Below, in pieces: positions 29,228-37,653 of a DNA stretch of 64,000 bases. A program made the translations under genes and the position numbers. Location: assembly GCF_000771405.1 (NCBI RefSeq), contig NZ_JDUI01000012.1, forward strand, positions 43,512 through 107,511, in the 5' to 3' direction. Each line of letters starts with the position of its first letter. Position 1 is the first letter of the stretch. The DNA is from Bifidobacterium pullorum DSM 20433 (lineage in GTDB: Bacteria > Actinomycetota > Actinomycetes > Actinomycetales > Bifidobacteriaceae). The notes below the pieces were generated by a model. That model saw only the letters and a list, made by a program, of their open reading frames with translations, did no database searches and was not told the DNA's origin.

Positions 29228-31401
29228 GGGATATCTGGCATCTGTTCGTGGATGATGTGCGCCGGCTCACCGGCAACGTGGTCTCCGTGATCATCGTGAT
29301 CGGCCTGGTGGCGATTCCCAGCCTGTTCGCCTGGTTCAACATCGCCGCCAGTTGGGATCCGTTCGGCAACATGGGCGCGATGCGGTTCGCGGTGGCGAAC
29401 GACGATGAGGGCTACCAGTCCGACCTGATCCCGGTCCGCGTGTCGATCGGCGCCGAGGTGGTGGACGAGCTGCGCGCCGACTCGCGGCTGGATTGGACGT
29501 TCACCACGCGACAGGATGCAATCGAGGGCACGAAGTCCGGGGAATACTATGCCGCGCTGGTGATCCCGAAGGATTTCAGCGCCACGATGATGACGTTCTT
29601 CACCGAGGACGCGCGCCACGCCGTCATCGAGTACTACAGCAACGAGAAGAAGAACGCGGTCGCCCCGAACCTGACGGGCGCCGGCGCCGACGAGGTGGCC
29701 GCGCAGGTCAACGAGATGTTCGCCGAAACGCTGACGGGCACCGCGTTGGACATCGCCGCGGCGCTGGTCCGGCAGCTCGACCGCCCCGAGGCCCGGAACG
29801 CGATGGACGATTTCCAGGCCAACATCGCCGACTTCGCCGCCCAGTTGAACGACACCGCCGACTCCCTCGCCACCTACCGCGCGCTGACCGACACGGCGCA
29901 GTCGCTGCTGGAAAGCTCGTCGGCGCTGGTCGGGCAGACCGCCACGGCCATCGACGACGACGCCGAACCGTTGGGCGACGCCCGTCAGACGGTCCGTGAC
30001 ACGGCCGACGCGCTCTCGGCGGCCGCGGGCACGGTGACGGACGCGTTGTCCGCCAGCGCCGACGGGTTCACCGGCGTGCGCGACGATCTCGACACGTTGT
30101 TCGACGACGCGCAGGACAACGCCGCGGCCACCGCCGATGCGCTGCGCCAGCAGTCCTCCGCGGTGGCCGACCAGGCGACGCTCTACCGGCAGCTGCACGA
30201 TACGCTGCTGGGGCTGCCGGGCGCGGCCGACAACCCCGACCTGACGGCCGCGGCGGACGCGTTGCAGCGCACCGCCGACCAGCTGGACACGCTGGCCACG
30301 GCGTTGACCACGGCCGCCGACACGGTGACGCGGGACGCCGACGCCGCGCTCGGACAGCAGGAGCAGATCCGCACGCTCATCGACCAGGCCGTCGCATCCG
30401 TCACCGACGTCTCGGACGGGTTCGCGGCCGACATCGCCCCGCAGGTCGACCAGCTCACCGCCGCCGTGCGGGACGCCTCCTCCGTGCTGGATCAGGACAC
30501 GCAACGGTTGGATTCCACGGTCTCCACGCTGGATGACGCCGCTGCGGACGCCGGCGCCACGGTGGCGGACATCCGCACGATGCTGGACGACACCGCCGCG
30601 CACCTGCGCGAGGCCGGCGCCGGGCTGACCACCTTCCATGACGATCTGTCCGACGCATTGACGAGCGGCGACGCCGACGCCGTCCGTTCGCTGCTCGCCG
30701 GGGACGCGTCCTCGTTGGCCTCCGCGCTGGCCGCGCCGGTCGAACTGGATCGCAAGGCCGTGTTCCCGGTGACGAATTTCGGTTCGGGCATGGCGCCGTA
30801 TTACACGTTCATTCCGTTGTGGACCGCGTCGATCCTCATCGCCCTGGCGGTCAGGACCTCGCTGGCGGACGAGCAGCGGCGGCGGTTCCGCCGGCTGCGG
30901 CCGCATCAGGTGTTCCTGGGACGCTTCGGCGTGTTCGCGCTGATTTCGCTGCTGCAGAGCACGGTCAGCTGCGCGGGCAGCCTGCTGTTCCTGCGCGTGC
31001 AGGCCGTGCACCCGCTGCTGTTCATGCTCTCGGGCTGGGTGGGCGGACTGGTGTTCGCGTTCTTCATCTACACGATGGTGGTCAGTTTCGGCAACATCGG
31101 CAAGGCGATCGGCATGCTGATGCTGGTGTTCCAGGTGTCCGGTTCGGCCGGCTCGTACCCGCTGCAGGTGCTGCCGGGGTTCATGCAACGGCTGAGCCCG
31201 TTCCTGCCGATCACGCACGCGATCAACGCGATGCGCGCCGCGATCGCCGGCGTCTACCAGAACGATTATTGGATGGAACTGGGCAGGCTGCTGCTGTTCG
31301 TGCCGCCGCTGCTGCTACTCGGCCTGCTGCTGCGCAAGCCGCTGGTCGGGCTGAACCGCCGGTTCGGCGAGCAGCTGGAACGCACCAAGCTCATCGGATG
31401 A
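29224..31401 (+). CDS. YhgE/Pip family membrane protein (second of two)
   Basis: A 725-residue paralogue of the preceding protein with the same plan. It has an N-terminal span and AWFNIAASWDPFGNMGAMRF, an extracellular helical region full of Asp/Thr/Ala heptads to about 510, and six C-terminal spans with ALAVRTSLADEQRRRFRRLR and PFLPITHAINAMRAAIAG. The ATG overlaps the previous stop, so translation is coupled and the two probably form a heteromer. It lacks the long basic tail of the first. The iron locus begins 20 bp away on the other strand. Confidence 0.85.
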   Translation: MRDIWHLFVDDVRRLTGNVVSVIIVIGLVAIPSLFAWFNIAASWDPFGNMGAMRFAVANDDEGYQSDLIPVRVSIGAEVVDELRADSRLDWTFTTRQDAIEGTKSGEYYAALVIPKDFSATMMTFFTEDARHAVIEYYSNEKKNAVAPNLTGAGADEVAAQVNEMFAETLTGTALDIAAALVRQLDRPEARNAMDDFQANIADFAAQLNDTADSLATYRALTDTAQSLLESSSALVGQTATAIDDDAEPLGDARQTVRDTADALSAAAGTVTDALSASADGFTGVRDDLDTLFDDAQDNAAATADALRQQSSAVADQATLYRQLHDTLLGLPGAADNPDLTAAADALQRTADQLDTLATALTTAADTVTRDADAALGQQEQIRTLIDQAVASVTDVSDGFAADIAPQVDQLTAAVRDASSVLDQDTQRLDSTVSTLDDAAADAGATVADIRTMLDDTAAHLREAGAGLTTFHDDLSDALTSGDADAVRSLLAGDASSLASALAAPVELDRKAVFPVTNFGSGMAPYYTFIPLWTASILIALAVRTSLADEQRRRFRRLRPHQVFLGRFGVFALISLLQSTVSCAGSLLFLRVQAVHPLLFMLSGWVGGLVFAFFIYTMVVSFGNIGKAIGMLMLVFQVSGSAGSYPLQVLPGFMQRLSPFLPITHAINAMRAAIAGVYQNDYWMELGRLLLFVPPLLLLGLLLRKPLVGLNRRFGEQLERTKLIG

Positions 31402-31420
31402 GCTGCGACCGACCCGCGCG

Positions 31421-31972
31421 CTATTGGACGACGGAGGCTTCCTGCCTCGCCACGTCAAGGGCGGCGTTGAACGCGTCCGACGTCCAGCTGGCACCGGCCA
31501 CCTTGTCCACCTTCAACCCTTTGAGCGGTTTGCCCACCACCACGCCGGGCACGGCTTCGGCGAACGCCTCCTGATGGTGCTTGGAGATGGTGGTGAACGG
31601 GTGTCCGACGACATCAACATCGGTGACAGCACCGTCCGCAATGGTCAGATACACGTCGATGGTGTCCTCGCCGACCGGCCCATACTGGCCCTTGATCGCA
31701 TAGGTGCCGTCGGCGTAGACGCCGGTATCCTGCCGGGCTCCGCCATTCCCGCCATCAGAACCGTCCGGCGCCTCATCATTGCCCGCATCCTCGGCGGTGC
31801 CCGTTCCCGTCGTCCCCGAATCCGCCGACTGCCCGGAATTCCCGGCGAACTCGTCGTCCATCGGCACGGCTTTGGGTTCACCGCACCCACCCAGCAGGGC
31901 GGCGGTCACCGCCAGACCGGACACCGTCATGCCGATTGCACGGCCGCTGAACGCCACTGCGTTCCGTTCCAT
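31421..31972 (-). CDS. FMN-binding-domain lipoprotein
   Basis: A 183-residue exported lipoprotein, with lipobox ALLGGC (Cys near 30), then a Gly/Asp/Ser-rich linker to about 85 and an FMN_bind-type domain: GVYADGTYAIKGQYGP, IDVYLTIADGAVTDVDVVGHP, and near the end VDKVAGASWTSDAF. In this family FMN is joined by a phosphoester to the Ser/Thr of a (S/T)GA(S/T)xTS motif, here GASWTS, by ApbE. The first position of the motif is Ala rather than Ser/Thr. The ATG at 31972 directly precedes a signal peptide. It is the last gene of the iron locus, and an ApbE-like gene flanks the other end, so it is probably a surface electron carrier. Confidence 0.82.
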   Translation of the reverse strand: MERNAVAFSGRAIGMTVSGLAVTAALLGGCGEPKAVPMDDEFAGNSGQSADSGTTGTGTAEDAGNDEAPDGSDGGNGGARQDTGVYADGTYAIKGQYGPVGEDTIDVYLTIADGAVTDVDVVGHPFTTISKHHQEAFAEAVPGVVVGKPLKGLKVDKVAGASWTSDAFNAALDVARQEASVVQ

Positions 31973-32089
31973 ATCGCATATCCTTTCCGTTCGCAGTCGC
32001 ACCGTTACTGTCGAACCGACAAACCGACGCGGCCCTCCGGCGTGGTTCAGTCTCTCCGTCCCCGGCTGCCGCACCTATTCCACCTGTAC

Positions 32090-32881
32090 TCACGCCCCGG
32101 TTTTCGCGGCCTTGGTCGGGTCGGCGAACGCCATTGCCGTCTCCCCGGTCTGTGCGCCCTCCACCTGCGCCCCGGTGGATGCCGGTCGCCCGCCCGCCGC
32201 CTCATACGCGAGCCGGGCCGTTTCGTCGTTCCACCGCTCCCCCACCAGCACGCCGTGGTTGAGCATGATCTCTCGTTGCGCGCAGGAGGCGACCAGCGCG
32301 TCATGCGTCACCACGATGATGGTGGTGCCCTGCTCATGCAGCTGCCGGAACAGGTCGAGCACAATGCGCTCGTTGCGTTCGTCGAGATTGCCGGTCGGTT
32401 CGTCGGCCAACACCAGTTTCGGGCAGTTGATCAACGCCCGCGCGATGCACACACGCTGCTGCTCGCCACCGGACAGCTGGGCGGGCAGATGGTGGGCACG
32501 TTCCTTCAACCCGACCCGTTCCAGCGCGGCCATCGCCTGCGCCTCATCAACCACCGAATGATAATACTGAGCGACCATCACGTTCTCCACCGCCGTCAGA
32601 TGCGGCACCAGATGGAACTTCTGGAACACCAGACCGATCACGTTCTTGCGCACGTCGGCCAGCTGCGCGGCGTTCAAGTCCTCCAGTCGCCGCCCTTCCA
32701 ACGTCACCGAACCACGGCTGGGCGAATCCAAACACCCGATGATGTTCATCAGCGTGGTTTTGCCGGAACCGGACGAGCCGACGATCGCCAGCCACTGTCC
32801 TTCCGGCACGGTCAGGTTCAGATCGTCAACGGCGTTGAGCTCGCCGTAAATCTTGGAGATATGGTCGAGTTCCAGTAACAT
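32090..32881 (-). CDS. ABC transporter ATPase of the iron locus (MacB/LolD type)
   Basis: A 263-residue ATP-binding subunit. Walker A is VGSSGSGKTTLMN near 35-45, the Q-loop FQKFHLVPHLT, the signature [15 protein letters not shown] near 138 and Walker B LVLADEPTGNLDE near 160. The C-terminal 40 residues are an Ala/Gly/Thr-rich extension. The ATG at 32881 is preceded by AAAGGA. It is the likely motor for the two FtsX-like permeases immediately upstream, as in the P19 iron operon of Campylobacter. Confidence 0.9.
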   Translation of the reverse strand: MLLELDHISKIYGELNAVDDLNLTVPEGQWLAIVGSSGSGKTTLMNIIGCLDSPSRGSVTLEGRRLEDLNAAQLADVRKNVIGLVFQKFHLVPHLTAVENVMVAQYYHSVVDEAQAMAALERVGLKERAHHLPAQLSGGEQQRVCIARALINCPKLVLADEPTGNLDERNERIVLDLFRQLHEQGTTIIVVTHDALVASCAQREIMLNHGVLVGERWNDETARLAYEAAGGRPASTGAQVEGAQTGETAMAFADPTKAAKTGA

Positions 32882-32979
32882 GCCTTGTCCTTTCCCTATC
32901 GTGAATGAATGAACGAGATCGCAGTCCGATCGAATGACTCGTCGCCCCGCGGTCCGGCCGGAAAACCTGTCATGGCCTG

Positions 32980-34233
32980 TCATTCCTCCCGCAGCACCAC
33001 GGCCGGGTCGATGCGCGTGGCGTTCCGAATCGGCGGAGTCGACGCCGCCACCGCCACCGCCATGCTCAGCGCCACCGATGCGGCACCCAACGCCACGCTG
33101 AAATCCAATGTTCGGTCGAACACCATCCGGCACAGCGCACGCGCCAGCGCATACCCCAAACCGACACCACACAGGCCGCCGGCCATGCCATACAACGCCG
33201 ATTCGGCGGCAAACTCGGCCACCACGGAACGCGTCGTGGCTCCGAGCGCCCTGCGCAGGCCGATCTCGTTGCGCCTCTGGGAGACGATCGATGACATGGT
33301 GGTCGATACGCCCACGAGCGTCAGCGCGAGCACCACCGCCGAAACGAACCAGAACAGCGTCTGCAGCATGGCGATGATGCGGCGGTTCGACGAGGTCATC
33401 CGGGATACGCGCTGTGCGCTCACGCCCAGTTCGCCGTCGTTGATCGCATCGGCGAGGGCTTCGAGATGCCCGTCATCAGCCTGTGAGGCGAATTCGATGA
33501 CGTCCGGCCCACGGTCGCCCGCCAACGCGACAACGTCGTCCACGGTCGCGTAGATGATGCCGTCCTCGTTGCCGCCGGTTTCCAGGATTCCGGCCACGCG
33601 ATACCCGACGCCGTCGGTTTCCAGGATGTCGGTGGACACACGGCCGTCCCGCATCTGCCCCGCGACGCTGCCCGAGGAATCCTCTGACGAGGTTCCGCCG
33701 CCGGCGTCGCCGGGAGCGCCCGCATTGTCCGCGCGGTATCCGATGGTCACGGTGTCGCCGATCTGCAGGCTCATCGCTTCGGCCGCATCCGAACCGACCA
33801 ATACCTGCCCATCGCTCGGCCAGTCGCCGTCGACGACCCAATGCCGGTTGAGCGCGCGCGTCGCGTAGACGTCGATGCCGGCCAACACATACGATGCCGC
33901 GTTGACGCGTACGGTTTCATACCGGTAGGTCGCCGCGTCCGCCTCCGCCGCGGCCCGCACCTGCGTTTCGACAGTACGGACGACGTCGTCGTCCATGCCT
34001 CCTTGCGGGCCGGTGACGATGAGATTCGCGCCGTACGCCCGCATCTCGTCGCCCATCTGTTGCGGCACGGTCAGGCAGATCGCGGCCAGCCCGAACAGTG
34101 TGACGGTGCCGACCATCGAGGCGACCACGGCCATGATGGCACGCGAACGGCGGCGGAATACCGCCCCGAACACCATGGTGAGGAACATGCGCCGGTTCGT
34201 CATACGACGTCCGGCATTGCTGTCAGCGGCCAT
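32980..34233 (-). CDS. FtsX/MacB-like permease of the iron locus (1)
   Basis: A 417-residue permease with one N-terminal span (MAVVASMVGTVTLFGLAAICL), a large extracytoplasmic domain (MacB_PCD-like, about 60-280), and three C-terminal spans of the FtsX fold (FVSAVVLALTLVGVSTTMSSIVSQRRNEIGLRRALGAT). The Gly/Ser/Asp-rich segment near 185-205 is probably a flexible loop. Its start overlaps the end of the next permease by 11 nt, and its ribosome site GGAGG lies inside that gene. Confidence 0.88.
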   Translation of the reverse strand: MAADSNAGRRMTNRRMFLTMVFGAVFRRRSRAIMAVVASMVGTVTLFGLAAICLTVPQQMGDEMRAYGANLIVTGPQGGMDDDVVRTVETQVRAAAEADAATYRYETVRVNAASYVLAGIDVYATRALNRHWVVDGDWPSDGQVLVGSDAAEAMSLQIGDTVTIGYRADNAGAPGDAGGGTSSEDSSGSVAGQMRDGRVSTDILETDGVGYRVAGILETGGNEDGIIYATVDDVVALAGDRGPDVIEFASQADDGHLEALADAINDGELGVSAQRVSRMTSSNRRIIAMLQTLFWFVSAVVLALTLVGVSTTMSSIVSQRRNEIGLRRALGATTRSVVAEFAAESALYGMAGGLCGVGLGYALARALCRMVFDRTLDFSVALGAASVALSMAVAVAASTPPIRNATRIDPAVVLREE

Positions 34234-35524
34234 GAAGCACCTCCGCGGGACGTACTCCCAGGATCGAACGGATGGATGAGCAGGAGGCGGCCAGCACGGT
34301 CGCGGCGATCAGCACGGCCACCAGGATGAACACCATCGGCCGTAGCGTGATCGACGAGGCGAACACGACCTGTCCGATCAGCTGCGCCGCGCCGACACCC
34401 AATCCGGCACCCGCGAGCGCGCCGATCAGTGCGATCACCGCGGTTTCCAACAGCATGAGCCGCGACACCGCGCCGTCGGTCGCTCCGATCGCCTTGAGCA
34501 GCGCGAGTTCGGAGGACCGTTCCGTGATCGAGGCGGCCATCAGGTTCGCCACGGCAATGGCTGCGGCGAGCAGGCTCAGGCCGGTCATGACGATCATGAC
34601 CGCGCGAGTCTTGTTGAGTACATCGCCTTGCAGTTCGGAGATCTGGCGGATCTGTTTGGCCACGGCGTCGGGGAGCACCTCCTCGATCTGGTAGGCGATC
34701 GACGAGGCGTAGGCGGTGCAATACCAGGTTTCCCATTCCTCCTGGGTGACGGCCGCGGGATTGCGGGATACTTTGCGCGCCAGGTCGTTTTCCGGTGTGG
34801 TCAGCGCTTTGACCTCCACCTCGTCGACACAGTCGGTCAGACCGCTCAGTTCCTGCAACGTCGCCGAGGGAACATAGACGGCGCCGTTTTCCTCGTCGCC
34901 CGAATCGTAGATGCCGACGACGGTGACGGTGGCCGCCGCATTCCCCCGGGATAGGGTGATGGTCACGCCCGGGGCGTCGATGTGCAGTTGGTCGGCGAGA
35001 TCCGCGCCAATCATCGCCTCGCCGGCATCGTCCTGCGCCCAGCGCCCGTTGACGGTCCACCACGAGCGCATGCCTTGTACGCCGACGACCGAAGTTTCCC
35101 CGGTGGCCAGATGCAGTGTGGTGTTGAACCAGGTGCCGACGACGGGCACGGTTGCGGCATCGCCGCCGGTGCCGGCGGTGATGTCCGCGTGCAGGTTGAG
35201 TTTCGGAGCGAAGTTGGTGATGTTGTATGCCCAGAAGATCGTTTTGATCTTCTGAATATCGCTTTCCTTGAGGAAGGAGGTCGGTTCGGTGTCGCTGCCG
35301 TCCACCGTCTCGTACAGGTCGGCGACCACCGCGTCCGATTTGGGTTCGATGACGATGTTGGAGCCGTAGGCCGAGAGTTCTTCGTTGAGTTTGTCCCCTA
35401 CGTCGAAGACGACGCCGAGCATGGCCGTCGCCACCGCCGAGGATAGGCAGATGGTGATGGCGACGAGCAGCCGTCGCCGGAACTGTCGGCTGAACGAGCG
35501 GAAGATCATGCGCAGGATGAACAC
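34223..35524 (-). CDS. FtsX/MacB-like permease of the iron locus (2)
   Basis: A 433-residue protein with the same plan as its neighbour: an N-terminal span after FRSFSRQFRRRLLVA, an outer domain to about 300, and C-terminal FtsX spans with ASITERSSELALLKAIGATDG. A GTG at 35524 preceded by AAAGGAGG is the start. The pair matches the two permease genes found downstream of P19 in Campylobacter-type operons, where they are thought to work with the ATPase on iron or an exported partner. Confidence 0.88.
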   Translation of the reverse strand: MFILRMIFRSFSRQFRRRLLVAITICLSSAVATAMLGVVFDVGDKLNEELSAYGSNIVIEPKSDAVVADLYETVDGSDTEPTSFLKESDIQKIKTIFWAYNITNFAPKLNLHADITAGTGGDAATVPVVGTWFNTTLHLATGETSVVGVQGMRSWWTVNGRWAQDDAGEAMIGADLADQLHIDAPGVTITLSRGNAAATVTVVGIYDSGDEENGAVYVPSATLQELSGLTDCVDEVEVKALTTPENDLARKVSRNPAAVTQEEWETWYCTAYASSIAYQIEEVLPDAVAKQIRQISELQGDVLNKTRAVMIVMTGLSLLAAAIAVANLMAASITERSSELALLKAIGATDGAVSRLMLLETAVIALIGALAGAGLGVGAAQLIGQVVFASSITLRPMVFILVAVLIAATVLAASCSSIRSILGVRPAEVLHGR

Positions 35525-35539
35525 CGGAACCTCCTTTCG

Positions 35540-36898
35540 TTATTGGAAGTGCGCGGACAGCGCATCAAGGTCGGTGGTGTGGATGGTGATGGCACCGTCG
35601 TCGACCTGGTAGGGGAACGGTATGGGGTTGCAGCCGCCTTTGAACCCGATGGTGGCCAGGTTGATCGCCACGTCGCAGCGTTTGCAGATGATTTTGCCGT
35701 CCTGTTCGTAGTAGCCGGCGTCGCCGCAGGTTTCGCAGGCGTCCAGGCCGACGCCGTACGCGCCGCCGTTCTTGAGGATGATGATGAACCGCATCTCGGT
35801 GCCGTCGGCCGCCGTGTATGCGAAGCGATGCAGATGCCCGTCCTCCACTTGGGAGAAGGGGATGGTGGCCACGCCGTCCACAAGCGAGTATTCCTCCGGT
35901 TCGGAGATGACCGGCTGTTTGTTCAGTTCGTAGGTTCCCCATGCGAGCAGCGCTGTCAGCGCGATGGCGGCCGCCATGCTCCACGCGCCGGCGGCCACGG
36001 CTCGACGGCGGAAGGCGATGCGTGCGCGAACCCCCGCCTCGTTCAACGGCGGGGTTGCGGCGTCTTCCGGCAGGCGGCATCCGTTCGGCGTGGTGCGCAG
36101 GCCGATGATGATTGAGGCGACGGCGGGGATGAGGAAGGCCAGCGCCTGTGCATAGGTCATCCACAGTTCGTGGTTGTGCAGCAGGATGAGCACACGGAAG
36201 GCCGGCCCGTGCAACACCAGGATCATCATGTTCATCAGCAGCGAGAACAGTTCCGTGGCGTGCATGGCCAACTGCAGGATGGCGACGATCAGCGCGGCGG
36301 CGGTGAAGGCGCGGCGGATGTCGGGGGTGCGCAGGGTGTGGAACACCGCCGCCACGATCAATGCCATGCCGATGCCCAGCAGGAAGCCCAACGCGCGCAA
36401 CAACATATCGGAGGTGAACGGCGAGTCGCCGGTGTCGACGAAATTCGTCAGCTGCAGGATCACGTCCGGCATCGCGAAGAATATTGTGACCGCGATATCC
36501 GCCGCGGCGACGCCATTCGCCACGGCCATCCACAGGCGGGCGCGACGAACCGACGCATCCTCCTTCCCGTCTGCGGAAACGCGGCTTGCGGATGTCCGAC
36601 GCCACCGTTCGACGATGCCCTGGGAGCGAACGATTACCGCGATCAGTGCGATATCGAGGATCACACCGAGGATCAGCGTCGGCAGGTTCACGGTGGACCG
36701 TCGATTGAGGATGGCGGTGCCGCGCAGTATGGCGAAGACCACGGCCGCGGCCAGGCCGATGGCGACGCCGATCGCGCGCCACCGGCGACTGGCCGGCCGG
36801 TTACGGCCTTCCCCTACGGTGAGTAGCACGCTCAGGCTCATCACCAGCAGGCATGGGCCGATGGTGCCGGAAAGCGCCTGGTTGAATTGCCCGAGCAT
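35540..36898 (-). CDS. DUF2318-type Fe-S membrane protein
   Basis: A 452-residue protein with about eight N-terminal spans and an outer C-terminal domain. That domain has five conserved cysteines: Cys388-x2-Cys391 (ACETCGDAGYY), Cys405-x2-Cys408 (ICKRCDVAINLATIG) and Cys423 (GGCNPIP). This is the DUF2318 pattern, predicted to hold a metal or iron-sulfur centre for electron transfer. A gene of this type sits between P19 and the permeases in known P19 iron loci, as here. It probably carries electrons across the membrane toward surface-bound ferric iron. Confidence 0.88.
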   Translation of the reverse strand: MLGQFNQALSGTIGPCLLVMSLSVLLTVGEGRNRPASRRWRAIGVAIGLAAAVVFAILRGTAILNRRSTVNLPTLILGVILDIALIAVIVRSQGIVERWRRTSASRVSADGKEDASVRRARLWMAVANGVAAADIAVTIFFAMPDVILQLTNFVDTGDSPFTSDMLLRALGFLLGIGMALIVAAVFHTLRTPDIRRAFTAAALIVAILQLAMHATELFSLLMNMMILVLHGPAFRVLILLHNHELWMTYAQALAFLIPAVASIIIGLRTTPNGCRLPEDAATPPLNEAGVRARIAFRRRAVAAGAWSMAAAIALTALLAWGTYELNKQPVISEPEEYSLVDGVATIPFSQVEDGHLHRFAYTAADGTEMRFIIILKNGGAYGVGLDACETCGDAGYYEQDGKIICKRCDVAINLATIGFKGGCNPIPFPYQVDDGAITIHTTDLDALSAHFQ

Positions 36899-36968
36899 GA
36901 TCTTCCTTTCATTCGTCTTCTCTCAAGTGCGGCCAGTGGCCGCATCCCGCCCTCAGCGGGCGGACCGG

Positions 36969-37607
36969 TCACCACTGGTGGACGGTGTAGTCCCAGTCGA
37001 AGGTGGCTTCCAGCGGCTCGTTCCACCAGTGGCCGGTCACGCCGGTCTCCGGGTCGGTGTGCAGCATCCAGCCGTTCTCGGCCGGGGAGTGGATCTTGAA
37101 CGTCAGCGTGTATTCACCATCCTTGTCCAAGGCGATGTTGCCGCCGTAATGCGGACCGTCGGAGGCGACCATCTCCATGAACGTGCCCTCCTGCGTATTG
37201 GACGGGTCGTTCTTGTCGGTGATGACGTAGTCCACGGTCAGGCCGGGCACGAAATCGCCGGCACCGTATCCCAGGTCGTTGCCTTCCAGCGCGGTGATGT
37301 CGGCTTCCAGATGCAGGTTCGACTCCGCGGCGCTCAAGCCCATGCCGGCGGGTTCCATATCAATCGGCTGGAAATAGACCGCGGCGGCGTTAATCTCGCC
37401 CTCCAGCTCCACATCGGTGCCGATCGGAATCTCCTCGAAGCCGGCACCGGTATCCGCGGCGTCGGCGGCGCCCTCGGTCTGCGACGCGGCGTCGGTACCC
37501 GAGTCGGTGTTTGCGGCACCGGTGTCGCCGCACGCCGCGGTCGCCATGCTCAGCGATCCGGCGAGCAACAGGCCCAGCAGGGTTGCCAGCGTTTTCTTGG
37601 TGGTCAT
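36969..37607 (-). CDS. P19/Tp34-like iron-binding lipoprotein
   Basis: A 212-residue lipoprotein with lipobox ATAAC (Cys26) and a polar Asp/Thr/Ala linker to about 55, then the P19 domain. It carries the metal-ligand segments known from P19/Tp34: YFQPIDMEPAGMG (Met), NLHLEADITALEGN (His), MVASDGPHYGGNIAL (His) and WMLHTDPETGVTGHWW (His). P19 proteins bind copper and iron at a dimer interface and deliver iron to an FTR1 permease. It is encoded 46 bp after the FTR1 gene. In Gram-negative bacteria P19 is periplasmic; here lipid anchoring keeps it at the membrane. Confidence 0.92.
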   Translation of the reverse strand: MTTKKTLATLLGLLLAGSLSMATAACGDTGAANTDSGTDAASQTEGAADAADTGAGFEEIPIGTDVELEGEINAAAVYFQPIDMEPAGMGLSAAESNLHLEADITALEGNDLGYGAGDFVPGLTVDYVITDKNDPSNTQEGTFMEMVASDGPHYGGNIALDKDGEYTLTFKIHSPAENGWMLHTDPETGVTGHWWNEPLEATFDWDYTVHQW

Positions 37608-37653
37608 GGTGTTCTCTCTTTCTGGTTGGTTGTTTGGATAGGGGTATGGTTAC

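Noticed and set aside
28585..31218. Long frame antisense to the YhgE/Pip genes (about 877 codons)
   Set aside because: No domain; highly Arg/Gly/His-rich as expected from the third codon position bias of the real plus-strand genes.
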